In this document: piece after piece, positions 43,480 through 54,937 of the stretch
Position numbering within the stretch: the first letter of the stretch is position 1
How the letters are laid out: each line of letters starts with the position of its first letter
Assembly: GCF_020882245.1 (NCBI RefSeq)
Contig: NC_083600.1
Span: 15,438,001 to 15,502,000 of the forward strand
Reading direction: 5' to 3'
Origin: Rhopalosiphum padi
Lineage: Eukaryota; Arthropoda; Insecta; Hemiptera; Aphididae
Length of the DNA stretch: 64,000 nucleotides
The notes under the pieces: generated by a model
Database searches by the model: none
Told to the model about the DNA's origin: nothing
Seen by the model: only the letters and a program-made list of their open reading frames with translations
Translations under genes and position numbers: made by a program

Positions 43480-44950
43480 GCTAAGGTTATGCTATGATTA
43501 CCGGTATATTATACATATGTTAAATTAAACTCGAGAGGAGCGGATTAACGTGTAGTAAGAGTTCAAGTACCTAACCCCTGCAGTGATGCCCACCTGTATA
43601 CCCACTTATTTTTAATTTAACAATTCGATGTGATGACACGCGTATAGTCATTTAATATTAAAAACAAATTTGATTTATTTGTTGAGACTATTTTATATTT
43701 ACCTATATATGGTAATGATGTTTAAAATAAACTAAAAAAAAAAAAAATAAAATAGAAAAGATAATAATGAAAATGATAAAAAAAAGGACATTTACGAAGA
43801 AACCATGTGCGCAACGCGTTAAATAATAATGGATCACCAGGTGTAATGCGTGACATTATTTTTTATCGGTAAAGCGGATAGTGAAGAAATGAAGGGAAAA
43901 AATCGTTAGAAAAACGGCTACGTTCTTGTCCTCGATCGGACGTATGCGGTTCAGTATATATATATATATTAATAAATTGTATTCTGGCCGATGACAAAAG
44001 CTTCATGCAACATACACACATCACACACACAATATATATATATATATATATATATGTAAGCGACTTTTTGATGGTTATACTCGTGTTGCGATACGGATAC
44101 GATGTATTTGCAGGACAATGTGCTCTAAGATGTTCGTCGGGGGGAGAGGGGAAGAGACGATGATGGCGTTAAGATATCAAAACGATAAAAAGGAGGAGGA
44201 GATCGGTTTATGTGAAAACGCTACGTACATATATATGTGTGTATTATACGTAGTTTGCCGTCGCGTCATGTAACAATATTGCACTCGACTCGCTCGCCGC
44301 CATCCGTCCGCCGTTGGACTATCTGCTGTTAAAGTCGTCAAAGACGATGCATTAGGCCATTATATATTTATATCTATATTACACGGCCGATTTCGATGAT
44401 GATTACGACGTTATCTGTCTGCGAAAAAGCCGGATACTTTTTACGCCGTGCAAAACCGATAGCAGTCCATCCGGTGCACATGGGTTCGGGTCCGAAGACG
44501 GCCGCCATTAAATAAATTACATAATATGCAGTACGCCGCCGCCGCCGGTGTATACATTTTATATAGCACATGTGGCATATCATTATGTATGTTTATATAT
44601 ATATATATATATATATTACATGCGCGCTGAGTGACATTATTGACTGGAATCACAACATTTTATCATACATATTATATATCAAACACTTGTGCAGAGCAAA
44701 CACCTTTTTACCTTTATTGTCCCGAGACTCGGTGAAACGTGTTTGCACAAACGCGCACACAGACACAAATCCGCGCATTAATCCAGTGAATCATTATTCT
44801 ACACTGCGAAGACCTTTCACCACTGCCGCTAAATAAATGCCCTTTTATTTTCCCCCCTCTGATCGATTTGAGTTAGAGAAATCTAAACGAATCCCGTCCA
44901 ACTCTGGCGTTGGTTTTTGAAGTGGATATGGATATACTGACGGAAGAATG
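43480..44950. other. CpG-rich island I
   Basis: GC-elevated block with (TA)n at about 43958-43970, 44032-44055 and 44594-44617, a G-rich purine stretch at about 44138-44160, and a (GCC)n run at about 44533-44549. Frames on both strands around 44374-44836 are short and overlap. A CG-dense segment with CTCGCTCGCC at about 44288-44300 could be promoter-like. No product is recognisable. Confidence 0.45.
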
Positions 44951-46079
44951 CTTATATTTTGTGTTATTTTATCGATACAAGTCAATAGTAATTTTTATAA
45001 TGCTATAAGAATTTTAAAAGTGTTATTAAAATAACATGTTATGTATTGAACATTTATTTTGAGATCATCCTTTATTTTGGGAATACCCAGTTGAGATGTT
45101 TTGAAAATTACTTATAATGGCAATAATATATTTATCATATTAAATCTGCGCGTGCATTGATAATATATAAAATTAAAAATATTTTAAATTTTAAAAGTAC
45201 GAGTGTACAAAACCATGTTTATATATGAACAGACACAATCATTATGGTTGTTTGATAACGTTTGTTCATTGTATCTTTTTAACGAAAATGGTGTTATGTT
45301 TCACTGATAATAGAAGTATTTAACATAAAATACTTATGTTTCATAAAATGTATTATATTTATATGATATAATGTCGTAAATATAATTTTAGGTAAAAATC
45401 ATGATAAAAACTGAAGTTTAAACCTGCCAATCAATTAGTTGATTACAAAACTAACTCGTGAGATGATAATCTTATTGTGTAAAAAGTCAATTAAATATTA
45501 TTATAATTTTGACAAATTCTTCATTATTCTCAAATATTAAAACAAAATGACGAGAAATATCTCACTGCCTCCATAAACGAATGATCATTGTATAACAATA
45601 ACAGTATAAATGTGATTGTATGACAGCAAGTCAGTTAAAATGAAATCAAAAGTTTTTGTCAAATAAAGTTAATATATACATTGTTATAATAAGATAATTT
45701 AGTAACGTTTATGATTATCAATTAAAAAGGAATCAATTCGCTTTATTTTGTAACTTCTCATTATAATATGATAATATATATATATATATATATATAAATC
45801 CATTGCAGTTTATAAATATATTTTGATTTGACTTCCATTTTTATGCGAAGGGGACAAAATTAATAATACCGTAATGCTAAACGGTAAAGTGTTGATTGTT
45901 CACCGACGAACCGAGTAATAATCTGAAAGTACCGTAGTACAAAAGGAACGGGGACAATCGAATCCCAATTCGTTTTTATTCATAATATAATAAACATACA
46001 TATAGTTTTTGTAATATATCACTAAGTGCTTATAAATTATATAAAATATCTAAAAATATATTATTAAACACGGTAAAAT
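44951..46079. other. AT-rich gene-free stretch
   Basis: No gene is supported. A (TA)n run lies at about 45773-45796. Confidence 0.72.
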
Positions 46080-47300
46080 CAATAGTTATTTTACCAGCGC
46101 GAGATTAATGCGTATCGCGACGGGTACTATAGCGGAAGTACATTGTTCAACTGCGAATTACTTATTGTTCTACTTGAATTTTAGCTACTTTGAAATATAT
46201 ATCGGATACACTAAAGAGTGCGAGCGGGTATTATGCGAACATCTCGGAGGGTGAATCATATTTTTTCCGAAACACAATACGTTTTCCACGAAATCAATTT
46301 CCCACGACAATGTCATCCCTGCCGTACCGGAAGTCTATATAATATATATATATTATTTCTTTATCTGACTACTTGTGTTAAGTTTCTAATGGCGTGAAAA
46401 CGATACGGGTCTGGTTACGGTGGAGAGTCGTCGTCACGCGGTCATTCCGCGGCGTTTGTGACTCGTAAAAATAGCGACGGAGGAAAAAACACACAAACAA
46501 AAGATGAGAAGCCTTTTCTGCGCGGGGAGGAGTTGGCCTACATATTTATATATATATATATATACATACTTTTGGTCGAGCATTGTCCCGGCGGTGCTCC
46601 CCGAATCGTTATTATCATTTCTCGGCACGTCACAATAAAAATCTTTTAAATGACAATCGAATCCGTTGATTTATAGAGGAGAAAAATTTGGCCAGAATGG
46701 AACAATGGCCATTTTTAACTGGCGAATAACTCACTCGCTCGCTAGCTAGCCCTCTCTCTGACTCTGCCCACCCTCTCCACCCATCAACCCATTCGGTGAT
46801 ACCCGCGTACACGACAATCCGGTAGTAGAGGAGGTGTAGGTTCTTCCGTCACAAGACAGCCATTTCATAATAAATCTTAATTGTACTGTCGTTAGCATGG
46901 CACTCCTGTTATGAATCCCAGAAGCTTTTAGCTGTGCGTAAGATTAATTTTAAAGTATAATTTGTTTTTTCATTATCCATATTTTCGTCTGCCCGAAAAA
47001 ATCTGACGGCGAAATTATTATTCCCGAGCTATTGGGGGGTGTCTATATCGGATAAACCTCGTTATATATTATTATGCATGCGCGTGTAATACCTAGCTAT
47101 AATATGTGAGAACACTAAAAAATATATATGAAAGTGTATATTTGGGCACTAATACAGGTGGTGGATGAAACGTGGTTGCGGTTATCATATCAACGTGTAT
47201 AGTATATTATACGTTCCGTCATGAGAATAATGTTATTTTCCAGCCACGTGTTGCCATACGTCTGTAAAAATCCTGAGCTTTTACGTCGGTTATGTGGAGA
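46080..47300. other. CpG-rich island J
   Basis: Moderately CpG-rich block with (TA)n at about 46547-46563 and a pyrimidine-rich segment at about 46730-46795 that includes GCTCGCTAGCTAGC and CTCTCTCTGACTCT. Frames of about 60-64 codons on both strands have no motif. Confidence 0.42.
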
Positions 47301-48821
47301 ACTAAGATACCCTACAGTAATTTATCAAAAATGTAGTGTTCAAATTAAATAAAAATAAAAACAGTGGAAGTTAATATATATTATATAATATGTTGTATTT
47401 ACAATATTAAAATGTGACTTAAAAATAAGTTTTTCTGAAACCGTAACTTTATATTCATGTTTATTAAAAAAAAAAGAAAAAAGTAGCGACGTTTAGAAAA
47501 TCACTGTTTTTAGTGAAAGGTTTTTTATTAATAAATAAGCAACTACTTCAATCATAACTTACTATGATGCACAGAAACTAATGCGTTTTGATTAGATTGT
47601 AGACTTTATTAAACAGATTAACAAAAGTAGATTTTCAAAACTTTATTTAATCATGGATTATTAAACGAACAATAAATGTATTAACATTTTTAAGAACCTA
47701 TCATAATCTTGAAATTATTAATTTAGTAATATGGTTACTACGTATTAATTTTGAATTTGGTTTGCATTGTTTTGTTATAAAATAATTATCCAACTTAGTA
47801 CTTAGTAGCTATTAGTGATCATCCTATATGGAATTTGGAATATAAAATATATTTGTTAATCATTCTTATTTTTGATTGAACTTGAGCAGGAAACATAAAT
47901 ACAACATTTTACAATAAGGACAGTATTCGTTCATGTATATAGTATTTTATTACAAAAGAAAAGAAGAAATTTATTTAAACATACAAATAGTTTTTTCGAA
48001 ATTTAGAAACTCCAATAAATTTAATATGTTTGTCTAGCTACTGTCAAATATATAGCAAGAATTTCGTTATTTTTAAAGAAAAGTCGATGCCAAACATATT
48101 TGAAACTTTCACTTTTGTTACTGTTGAATCTACAAAAAATAAATAATAATAGTGTTTTTTTTTTTGTAGTACATATTATGTCGGAAAACATTTTTTCTGA
48201 TTGGATTGGAAAGTATTTTAACACTTTCATATAACACCTTTGAGGATTTAGCAAAAAGTGTTACCCCAATGTGTGTTTGTATTCGAGATTTACCATTAAT
48301 TTTCAACTAAAGTCGAAAATTCATTGAGGATTTTGTTTAGCTGGAAGTTTAATGACAATTTTTAATAATTCTAGGGGCATATTATAATGTTCGTTGACTA
48401 CTTATTTTAGTTTTAAAAAATCGTTAGTTTAAGACTACAATAATTCGATCGTATACGTAGTTTAAGTTAAAACATATTTTAAAAATTATAAATATATTGT
48501 TTTTTTATTTAACATATAATACATAATATTATATTTTATTTATTATGTTTATGCGTTACCTACTTATATATATATTAAACTATTTAAATTAAAATTGAAA
48601 AATTGTCTTAACTACAAAATAATTATTGTTCGATTGTATTGAAAATTTAAAAATGTCGATCATGATTAAATGTAGTTTTAATTTCTTGATTAATTGTATC
48701 ATACGAATAGCTATATTTTTTTTAGATTACTTGAAAACGGAATTTTTCAGTGGACGTTCCTACAAATATATGTTATATGATATATGCCCACGATTAATCA
48801 TACGTTTATATATATTAATAT

Positions 48822-48864
<43 letters not shown>

Positions 48865-51279
48865 ATATATACTATATAGATACATAAATATATGTATAAG
48901 GTATATGCATACATATATATTCTGATATTCAATCGACGTATACGTGAAAAGTTTTAAGACTGAGACAAAGCATACATTACATTATATAATACATTTCCTT
49001 AGAAAGTTTCGTACCATGAAAAGTTTCAAAAAGAGCCAGCAGGGCTACAGCCCACAGGATACAAATGATCTTCGGATACAAGTTTTTTTTTCATTTAATG
49101 TTTAATATAATTCATTTTTGTGTTTTTGAGAGGATTATGTTATGTAATTTGTCTTTTCGAAATTACAAAGAATGTATGAAAAATAATCATATTACATCCG
49201 ACAATGTTTATTTTACATTTTTTTTTTTTTTTTTTATTATTATTATTATTGTCATCATTATTATTATTATTGTTATTACTATTTTCATTTATTTATGTAA
49301 AAAAAGAAAAATATAGTTTTTGTCTTATTCTAAAGAGCTGGATTTCAGAGGCGTCTTTGTACATTCACTCTGATCCAGAAATGTTTCCTTTTTTTATCCT
49401 TCAGTCTCCAATGTCATTCTTCAGTACGTGAATTAATGTCTTCTATTTTCAACCCCCATTTTTCTCTTCTACTACCATCGTTATTCTGCATAACTAACAC
49501 AAGAATCCGTCGTTTCTTATATAACCGACGAACAACTTTAAATAAAATAGAGTTTTTCGACATTAATTTTGCATGCGTTTTCATTTATGTAGACAGATGG
49601 CTCACAAGTGTAATACACTATTTGTATAAACGTAAAAAATTGTAAATTTTTCAAAACAGTTTTATTGAGCTCGAAAATAATAAATTAAACTTAACCTAAT
49701 TTTTCAAAACTGTATATATATTACCTACTTATCTTATAAAATAATGTTTTAAAATTTGTAAATATCAGAATGGGATATCGCAAGATGTTTACAATTTTTC
49801 ATTGAATTAGTTATTTCAAGGTTACTTAAAGGTTATTTTAACACGTATAAATATTGTTTAAGTATTATATTTTTTTTTGAATCTTGGTTGTATTTTACAT
49901 ATTAATAACATCTATAATGCATAATAACTTGTTTGCACACTGTTTTTAAATTAACTCGTACACATTCGTTATTAATCTGCAAAATATATTATGTTAGAGC
50001 TCACTTCTTCGTTACCTACAAAGATTTATTTCTTAAAAATTCATAGTGTTGTGGAACGTTATTTTTAAATTTTATACATCAGCAAATGAAGTTTAAATGC
50101 ATTAATATTTATTGTCAAAAATTAAAAAATAAACGTTGAAAAGTGAATATAAAAAATCTCTCGGGGTATAAGCTTTGATATGATAGTAATACTATAGCTT
50201 TTATCGGACCATATTGTAACTGAGTATATTGACAAAAAAATATACGTTATAAGTTGTGTTAAAACTAAATAATAAACACATTTAGCTTAAAATTGTATAT
50301 TGAATTTTGTGAAACATTAAAATTGATATATTATATTGGATCAAACAAATCTGTACCTATATTAACTAAGAAAAAATTATAAATTTACATTTTACTACAG
50401 AACCAATATAACACGTATATTAAAAAATATTTTTAAAGCAAGAAGTATGCCATTGTTACAGTACTTTCCATAGTTTAAAAACACGAAGTATCAATGTTAT
50501 TATTTTATTAAAATATTATATTACAATAAATATTTGGACGAATAATACTCAAAACTTTTATGCAAATTTCATAGAATTCATTCATAGGAAATTGCTCATG
50601 CCCTTTGTCTACTAATTACATTTCAAGCCGAGCTTTTATTATTCGAATCTCAGAAACAATAAACTTAAAAAATCGGTTAATTATTTTTGGAAAAAGACGC
50701 TTAAAATTAATTGTTTTATTAAATTAAAGTACCTTCGTATTTTAATCACGAACAAGTACCGTGGATATGAAGTAGTGGTTAATTTTCTTCTATACAGACG
50801 AGGTTATATAAATATATGAAAAATAAAACAAACGCGTTGTGTTCAAAAAGAAAAACTCTTCTCGATTAATTTAATATAAAATATAGGTAATATTATATGT
50901 TTTTCGAACATTCCATTACAGCATAAAATGTAAACATCAATATATCACATTCTTTCACTTGATTTTTGTGTTTAAGGGAAACCAAATTGTCTTTATATAA
51001 TTTTAATTATTTAATACATAATTATTATGAAAACTTAAAAAATTTTTAATGTGATGTGTCAAAACCAAATTTTTCCATGGAAATGTTTATGAAGTATAAC
51101 CAATAATATTTTTTTGTTCTAGGATAAATGGTTTGTTATTTATGTAATAATTTCAAGTGTAGGTTATCAAAACTATTTGGTTACTATTGGTTGTGTGCAT
51201 ACAAATATATAATCCGAGTTATAAAATATAGATCGTTATTGAATAGCAGTAGTCATCCGTTAAATAATAGGTAAAACGT
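47301..51279. other. AT-rich gene-free stretch
   Basis: No gene is supported. (TA)16 lies at about 48829-48860. A long pyrimidine tract (T run into ATTATTATT and TTGTTATTA units) lies at 49217-49285 and gives Phe/Leu/Ile-rich false frames. Frames at 48626-49645 are explained by these tracts. Confidence 0.68.
48829..48860. repeat. (TA)16 microsatellite
   Basis: An uninterrupted alternating AT run within already AT-rich sequence. It continues into imperfect TATATA words up to about 48920. Confidence 0.93.
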
Positions 51280-52720
51280 GTTGAAATAAACGCGTAGAAA
51301 TAGTGAACGAATTAGCACCCGTGACCACGTAAACTAAAAACGTTTTCAAAACAACATCAACACAGACCAATAGGAATGTGCGCAGGTAAAAAATCAAAAA
51401 ATCGCCGTGACGTATCATCTACTACGCGCACAAAACATATTATACAGCTGTAGTAGTTCAGTAGTTTTACACGATATAATTGTATTATGTGATATGCACA
51501 GAAGAGTCTAAACAGTGTACGACGTATTTTTTAATAAAATATTATTATACAGCGTCGACGGTCGCCGTCGGTATAGCTGTTGTTCGGGCGGCGGAGTAGC
51601 GGCGGCGGTGGAGACGTCGTCGTCGTGACTACATCAAGTGTATGCGCAGTGTAGTCGCGTTCCTGCGTTTTCTCCTCAATCCTTTGGCGCCTAATAAAAT
51701 TCGGCACGCCATCCGCCGCCCGCCTTACAGTTTTTAGACAGTCACCCGACGACATATCGATATTATTATAACGACGCGCATATTATACACACCACTCCGA
51801 ATAGTCCAATGGTATGTCATATTGCGTCGATGCCACTTCCGCCATATATATATATAGTGTATACCTACACTATTACTATTATTATAGGTGTACAATATAA
51901 TAATATATATCGTACCGACAGTGCTGCAGTCGCGGAAAATCGAAGCCGCAGGGGGTGGGGACGGGGTATAATAAATTGCGCGGCTATTTTTCTCAATCTC
52001 TTCTGTTCGGCGACGGGCGCGAGGAGACTGCACGCGCACCATAATAATATACACTCTGTTTTTCCGGTTGTTATATATCGTATTAAAACATTCCTCCTAA
52101 CGCGAGACACCTCCCCCACCCACCCACCGCCAACTCACTACGATCCGACAGACGTCCCGTCACACCGCCAACCCCGCCGCCGCACAAAGGACCCCGTTAT
52201 AAATGGCCGATTAAGGAGTGTAATTTGAATTTTCGGTATCTACCCCAACCCACCCGCGGACTGCCGACCGATTTAAAAAAGTCTCCTGCCGACACTAACG
52301 CCACTTTCCGCCCGTTTCCTATCACCACAAGTTCCACGTTCCTCTTTATGTGTGTGCGTGTGTGGTGCTTTGAAGCTCGCCGGGCGATTTACTACTCGAC
52401 GACGTTTTAATAGTTCTATACGCGTTCACCGTCACTGCCATCACGCGACCATCGTAGTGCTGACACCTGCAAGTTTGGACGCGCGCGCGACATTCGATCG
52501 AAAAGCCCGTCGATTGTGTATCAGTAACTATAATATCGTGTGAATCATGTGTGTGACAGTCGGCTTATGATTTTAGTATAGTACGCTCACCGCGCCGCGA
52601 AAATAATTGTATTATTTGTGGCCCGTTTTCTTTTTCGACCTCTGAAACCGTTTCAGAGGGATAGATAGGCCTATTGGGAAATCGGGATTGTCTGTACCAC
52701 ATAATTATGGGGCCTCCAGT
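51280..52720. other. CpG-rich island K
   Basis: CpG-dense block closest upstream of the protease gene. It has GGCGGCGG and CGTCGTCGTCG runs at about 51588-51625, (TA)n at about 51845-51856, a C-rich CCACCCACCCACC tract at about 52117-52130, and a perfect 9-bp inverted repeat at 52639-52659. Frames on both strands (51531-52228, 52225-52543) overlap extensively and lack motifs; the 139-codon + frame is largely low-complexity. It lies about 2.2 kb from the protease start codon, so it could be a distal regulatory region, but that is speculation. Confidence 0.45.
52639..52659. repeat. Perfect 9-bp inverted repeat, 3-nt loop
   Basis: The arm CCTCTGAAA is followed by CCG and then by its exact reverse complement. 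It could be a protein-binding palindrome or a hairpin in a transcript. No U-tract follows, and it is in a eukaryotic context, so a bacterial-type terminator is not implied. Confidence 0.85.
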
Positions 52721-53380
52721 CTCAACACGGTATTTTATGTTTTAAATGTTATTAATAATATAATAATAATATCGAACTATATACAATTTATTGGAAACAG
52801 TTTATTAAGTTTATTTTATCGGTATTTGATTAATAATTAAAAATGAAATAAATACTTTTGCGTTTACGTTAATAATACATTACATTGTAAATAGACATAA
52901 TATTATAGTACGTTTTCTAGTCAGTTTACCAATTACGCTCAAAATATTTTACAATAGCTAAGGAAAATGTATTAGTTAGTTATAAAATAAAACTTAAAAT
53001 TATAATATAATAAATGAAAACACTAACCGATTTAGGCACCTTGTGCCTTGTGTCCTTTATATAGTAATAAGTAAAATAAATAATTTTTTTTCGCATTGTT
53101 GAAATTAATTACCAGTTATATTACATTATAATTCGTTTCATAAAATCCCGATACTCTTATAAAATACCCAGTCATTTAAATCATTAATCAATTGATCAAT
53201 AAATAAATTTTAGTTTGCAAACATTTTAGTAATATATATTATACAAGCGCAATTGGTATACTGACCCTAAAGGGAAATGTTGTTTTAGGCGCGATTAGTC
53301 CATGCCCATTTTCTATGTATATTATGGATAATGAATATATTATTATTACTACCTATTATAATGTATTATCGTATGTATGA
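52721..53380. other. AT-rich stretch upstream of the hAT relic
   Basis: No gene is supported. The sequence may include decayed parts of the adjacent hAT element, but the reading frame of the transposase fragment is closed by a stop immediately upstream (TGA at 53378-53380) and I recognise no further transposase motif here. Confidence 0.6.
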
Positions 53381-53590
53381 GTGGTGTTCAGAAAAGAAAG
53401 AATGACAATAATAACAAGCGCTTCTGAGAGCAATAAAATAAATGGATTTTTTTCTCTTAAGTATGTAAAAGATTATTTAAGACATTCAATGTCACAAGAG
53501 CATTTAGAAAGTTTAATGTTAATGAGTATTGAAAAAGAAATGTTAACTAAAATTAACCCTAATGATATTATTGATAAAGTGACGTATTGA
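53381..53590 (+). pseudogene. hAT transposase C-terminal (hATC dimerisation) fragment
   Basis: A roughly 69-codon open stretch ends at the TGA at 53588-53590. Its residues follow the end of ZMYM1-like hAT transposases: a TSASES segment corresponding to the usual TSASAERSFS motif, then FFSLKYVKDYLRHSMSQEHL, then LMLMSIEKE, and a final DIIDK. In intact elements this is the hATC dimerisation domain at the extreme C-terminus of a 500-800 residue protein. The rest of the transposase is absent, there is a stop directly upstream, and the frame opens with GTG rather than ATG. This is a relic, not an expressed gene. Family membership is recognised by pattern and not by a database search. Confidence 0.75.
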
Positions 53591-53800
53591 AAAAAAAAAA
53601 TTAATGTATTAATAATTATGATTGAATAGTTTTATATTAAAATAAAATAATATTAGAGTAAGAATTATATAGACTTGTTTGATAAATGTATTGCGAGTGT
53701 AGCCATAAAAAAATGTTTGGGCTCTTTCGTTCTGGGCCCTTGAATTCAATTCCCGGGAATATAAAACAGCCCTATCCGCGGGCGCATATCGATTCCGCCG
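53591..53800 (+). mobile_element. Probable 3' end region of the hAT relic
   Basis: This non-coding tail follows the hATC stop. It holds GGGCTCTTTCGTTCTGGGCC (about 53719-53738), GAATTCAATTCCCGGG (about 53742-53757) and CCCTATCCGCGGGCG (about 53770-53784), a GC-rich terminus of the sort seen at hAT ends, where CCGC...CTG is common. The exact terminal CTG and an 8-bp target duplication could not be fixed. Confidence 0.35.
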
Positions 53801-54414
53801 ATTTTATATCGATTCCGCCAGCTACTGTTTATCCCCACCCCTTGTAATTTATAAATGTATTTAAAAAAATACAGTCCTACATAATATAATATATAATATA
53901 TATTATATATTAATAAATAATAATAATAAATAATACTAACTAAAATGTATAATCTAATTAATACGTGTATGTGAATATTTTCTAAAATGTATAGTTACTA
54001 ATCAGTATCGATCTAGTTGACGAAATTGCTCCATCACATGCATAGTGTCGCACACTCGTATTATTATATTTATTTATTACGCGTGATCGACGCGTTATCG
54101 ATTTACGTAGCCGTCGTCAGTCGCTTGAACAACACGGAAAGCACACTACGAAGTGCGCAACGCGTCCTCCGTGCCGTTTATAAAAATTATTCTTTATTCT
54201 CAAAATCTCAATTATTATTCAAAATAGTTAATCTTGGAATACAGTCCACATATATACGAATAATTACGTTTTTCTTATTTATTTATTATCCTTGCTTACC
54301 ACGTCCCAACAATTCTTATTATATACTATATAGTAGCCAGTAGGTATATATTTTAAAATAAATATACAAGGAGGGGGGATAAACAGTATCCCAATTCCTC
54401 CTATCCGCCCCTGG
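53767..54414. mobile_element. hAT-like non-autonomous element with inverted repeats
   Basis: TACTGTTTATCCCC... at 53823-53846 recurs inverted at 54365-54388 (22 of 24 positions match by eye). Outside the right copy the sequence runs to CCTATCCGCCCCTG at 54409-54414 and just before; its reverse complement, CAGGGGCGGATAGG, is a classic hAT terminal start. The left outer end is diverged and contains a tandem copy of ATATCGATTCCGCC (53786-53799 and 53806-53819, 20-nt period). The interior has no transposase; a 108-codon frame at 54017-54343 shows no motif. It could be a MITE inserted beside, or derived from, the neighbouring hAT relic. Confidence 0.42.
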
Positions 54415-54937
54415 CCCGACGCCGTTAAATTTTTAAACTTATTACTTAGGTACTTCACTTAAAAATTTAAAACTTTAATTCCTTAAAATAGATTGCTACT
54501 TACTAGTTTCTATAAGTAACAAAAATAATGGATATCATAATAATTAATTTCTATAAGAACAGTTCAAAATATATAATAATAAACGAATAATCGATCGTCA
54601 CCACTGCAGACCAGTCGATATACAAATAAATATAATTTTTCTACCCACTGATTATTAATTTGTTATTATAAAATGTAAGGATGTGACCTTGTCTACTGAA
54701 TGTACATATTTTCAAGTTAGGTTTAAAAATATAATATAATATTGCATTCCATGGTCAAGAACCAGTATAGCGAAGTGGGGCTTATTATCGTTTATGTGTG
54801 AGTGTGTGTACTTGCTGTATAATTAATTAATTTCAAAAATCTACAATACATTGTAGTCTGTATGCTTAGTCGGTTATTGTAAACAAAAATATTAATAAAC
54901 TCTTGTTAAAATAAGATATTGAACTGTTTTATTAATA
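54415..54937. other. Upstream region of the CLIP protease gene
   Basis: AT-rich sequence separating the hAT-like element from the protease start codon. A TTAGTCGGTT word at 54866-54875, about 70 nt before the ATG, resembles an insect initiator. TATAATTAATT occurs at about 54819. No kappaB-like GGG...CCC site typical of Toll-responsive promoters was noticed. The transcription start is not determinable from sequence alone. Confidence 0.35.

Noticed and set aside
49065..49431. Phe/Leu/Ile-rich frames suggesting membrane segments
   Set aside because: Direct translation of a poly-T and ATT/GTT repeat tract.
51809..52228. 139-codon + strand frame
   Set aside because: Made of translated TA, AAT and C-rich repeats, with overlapping open frames on the other strand.
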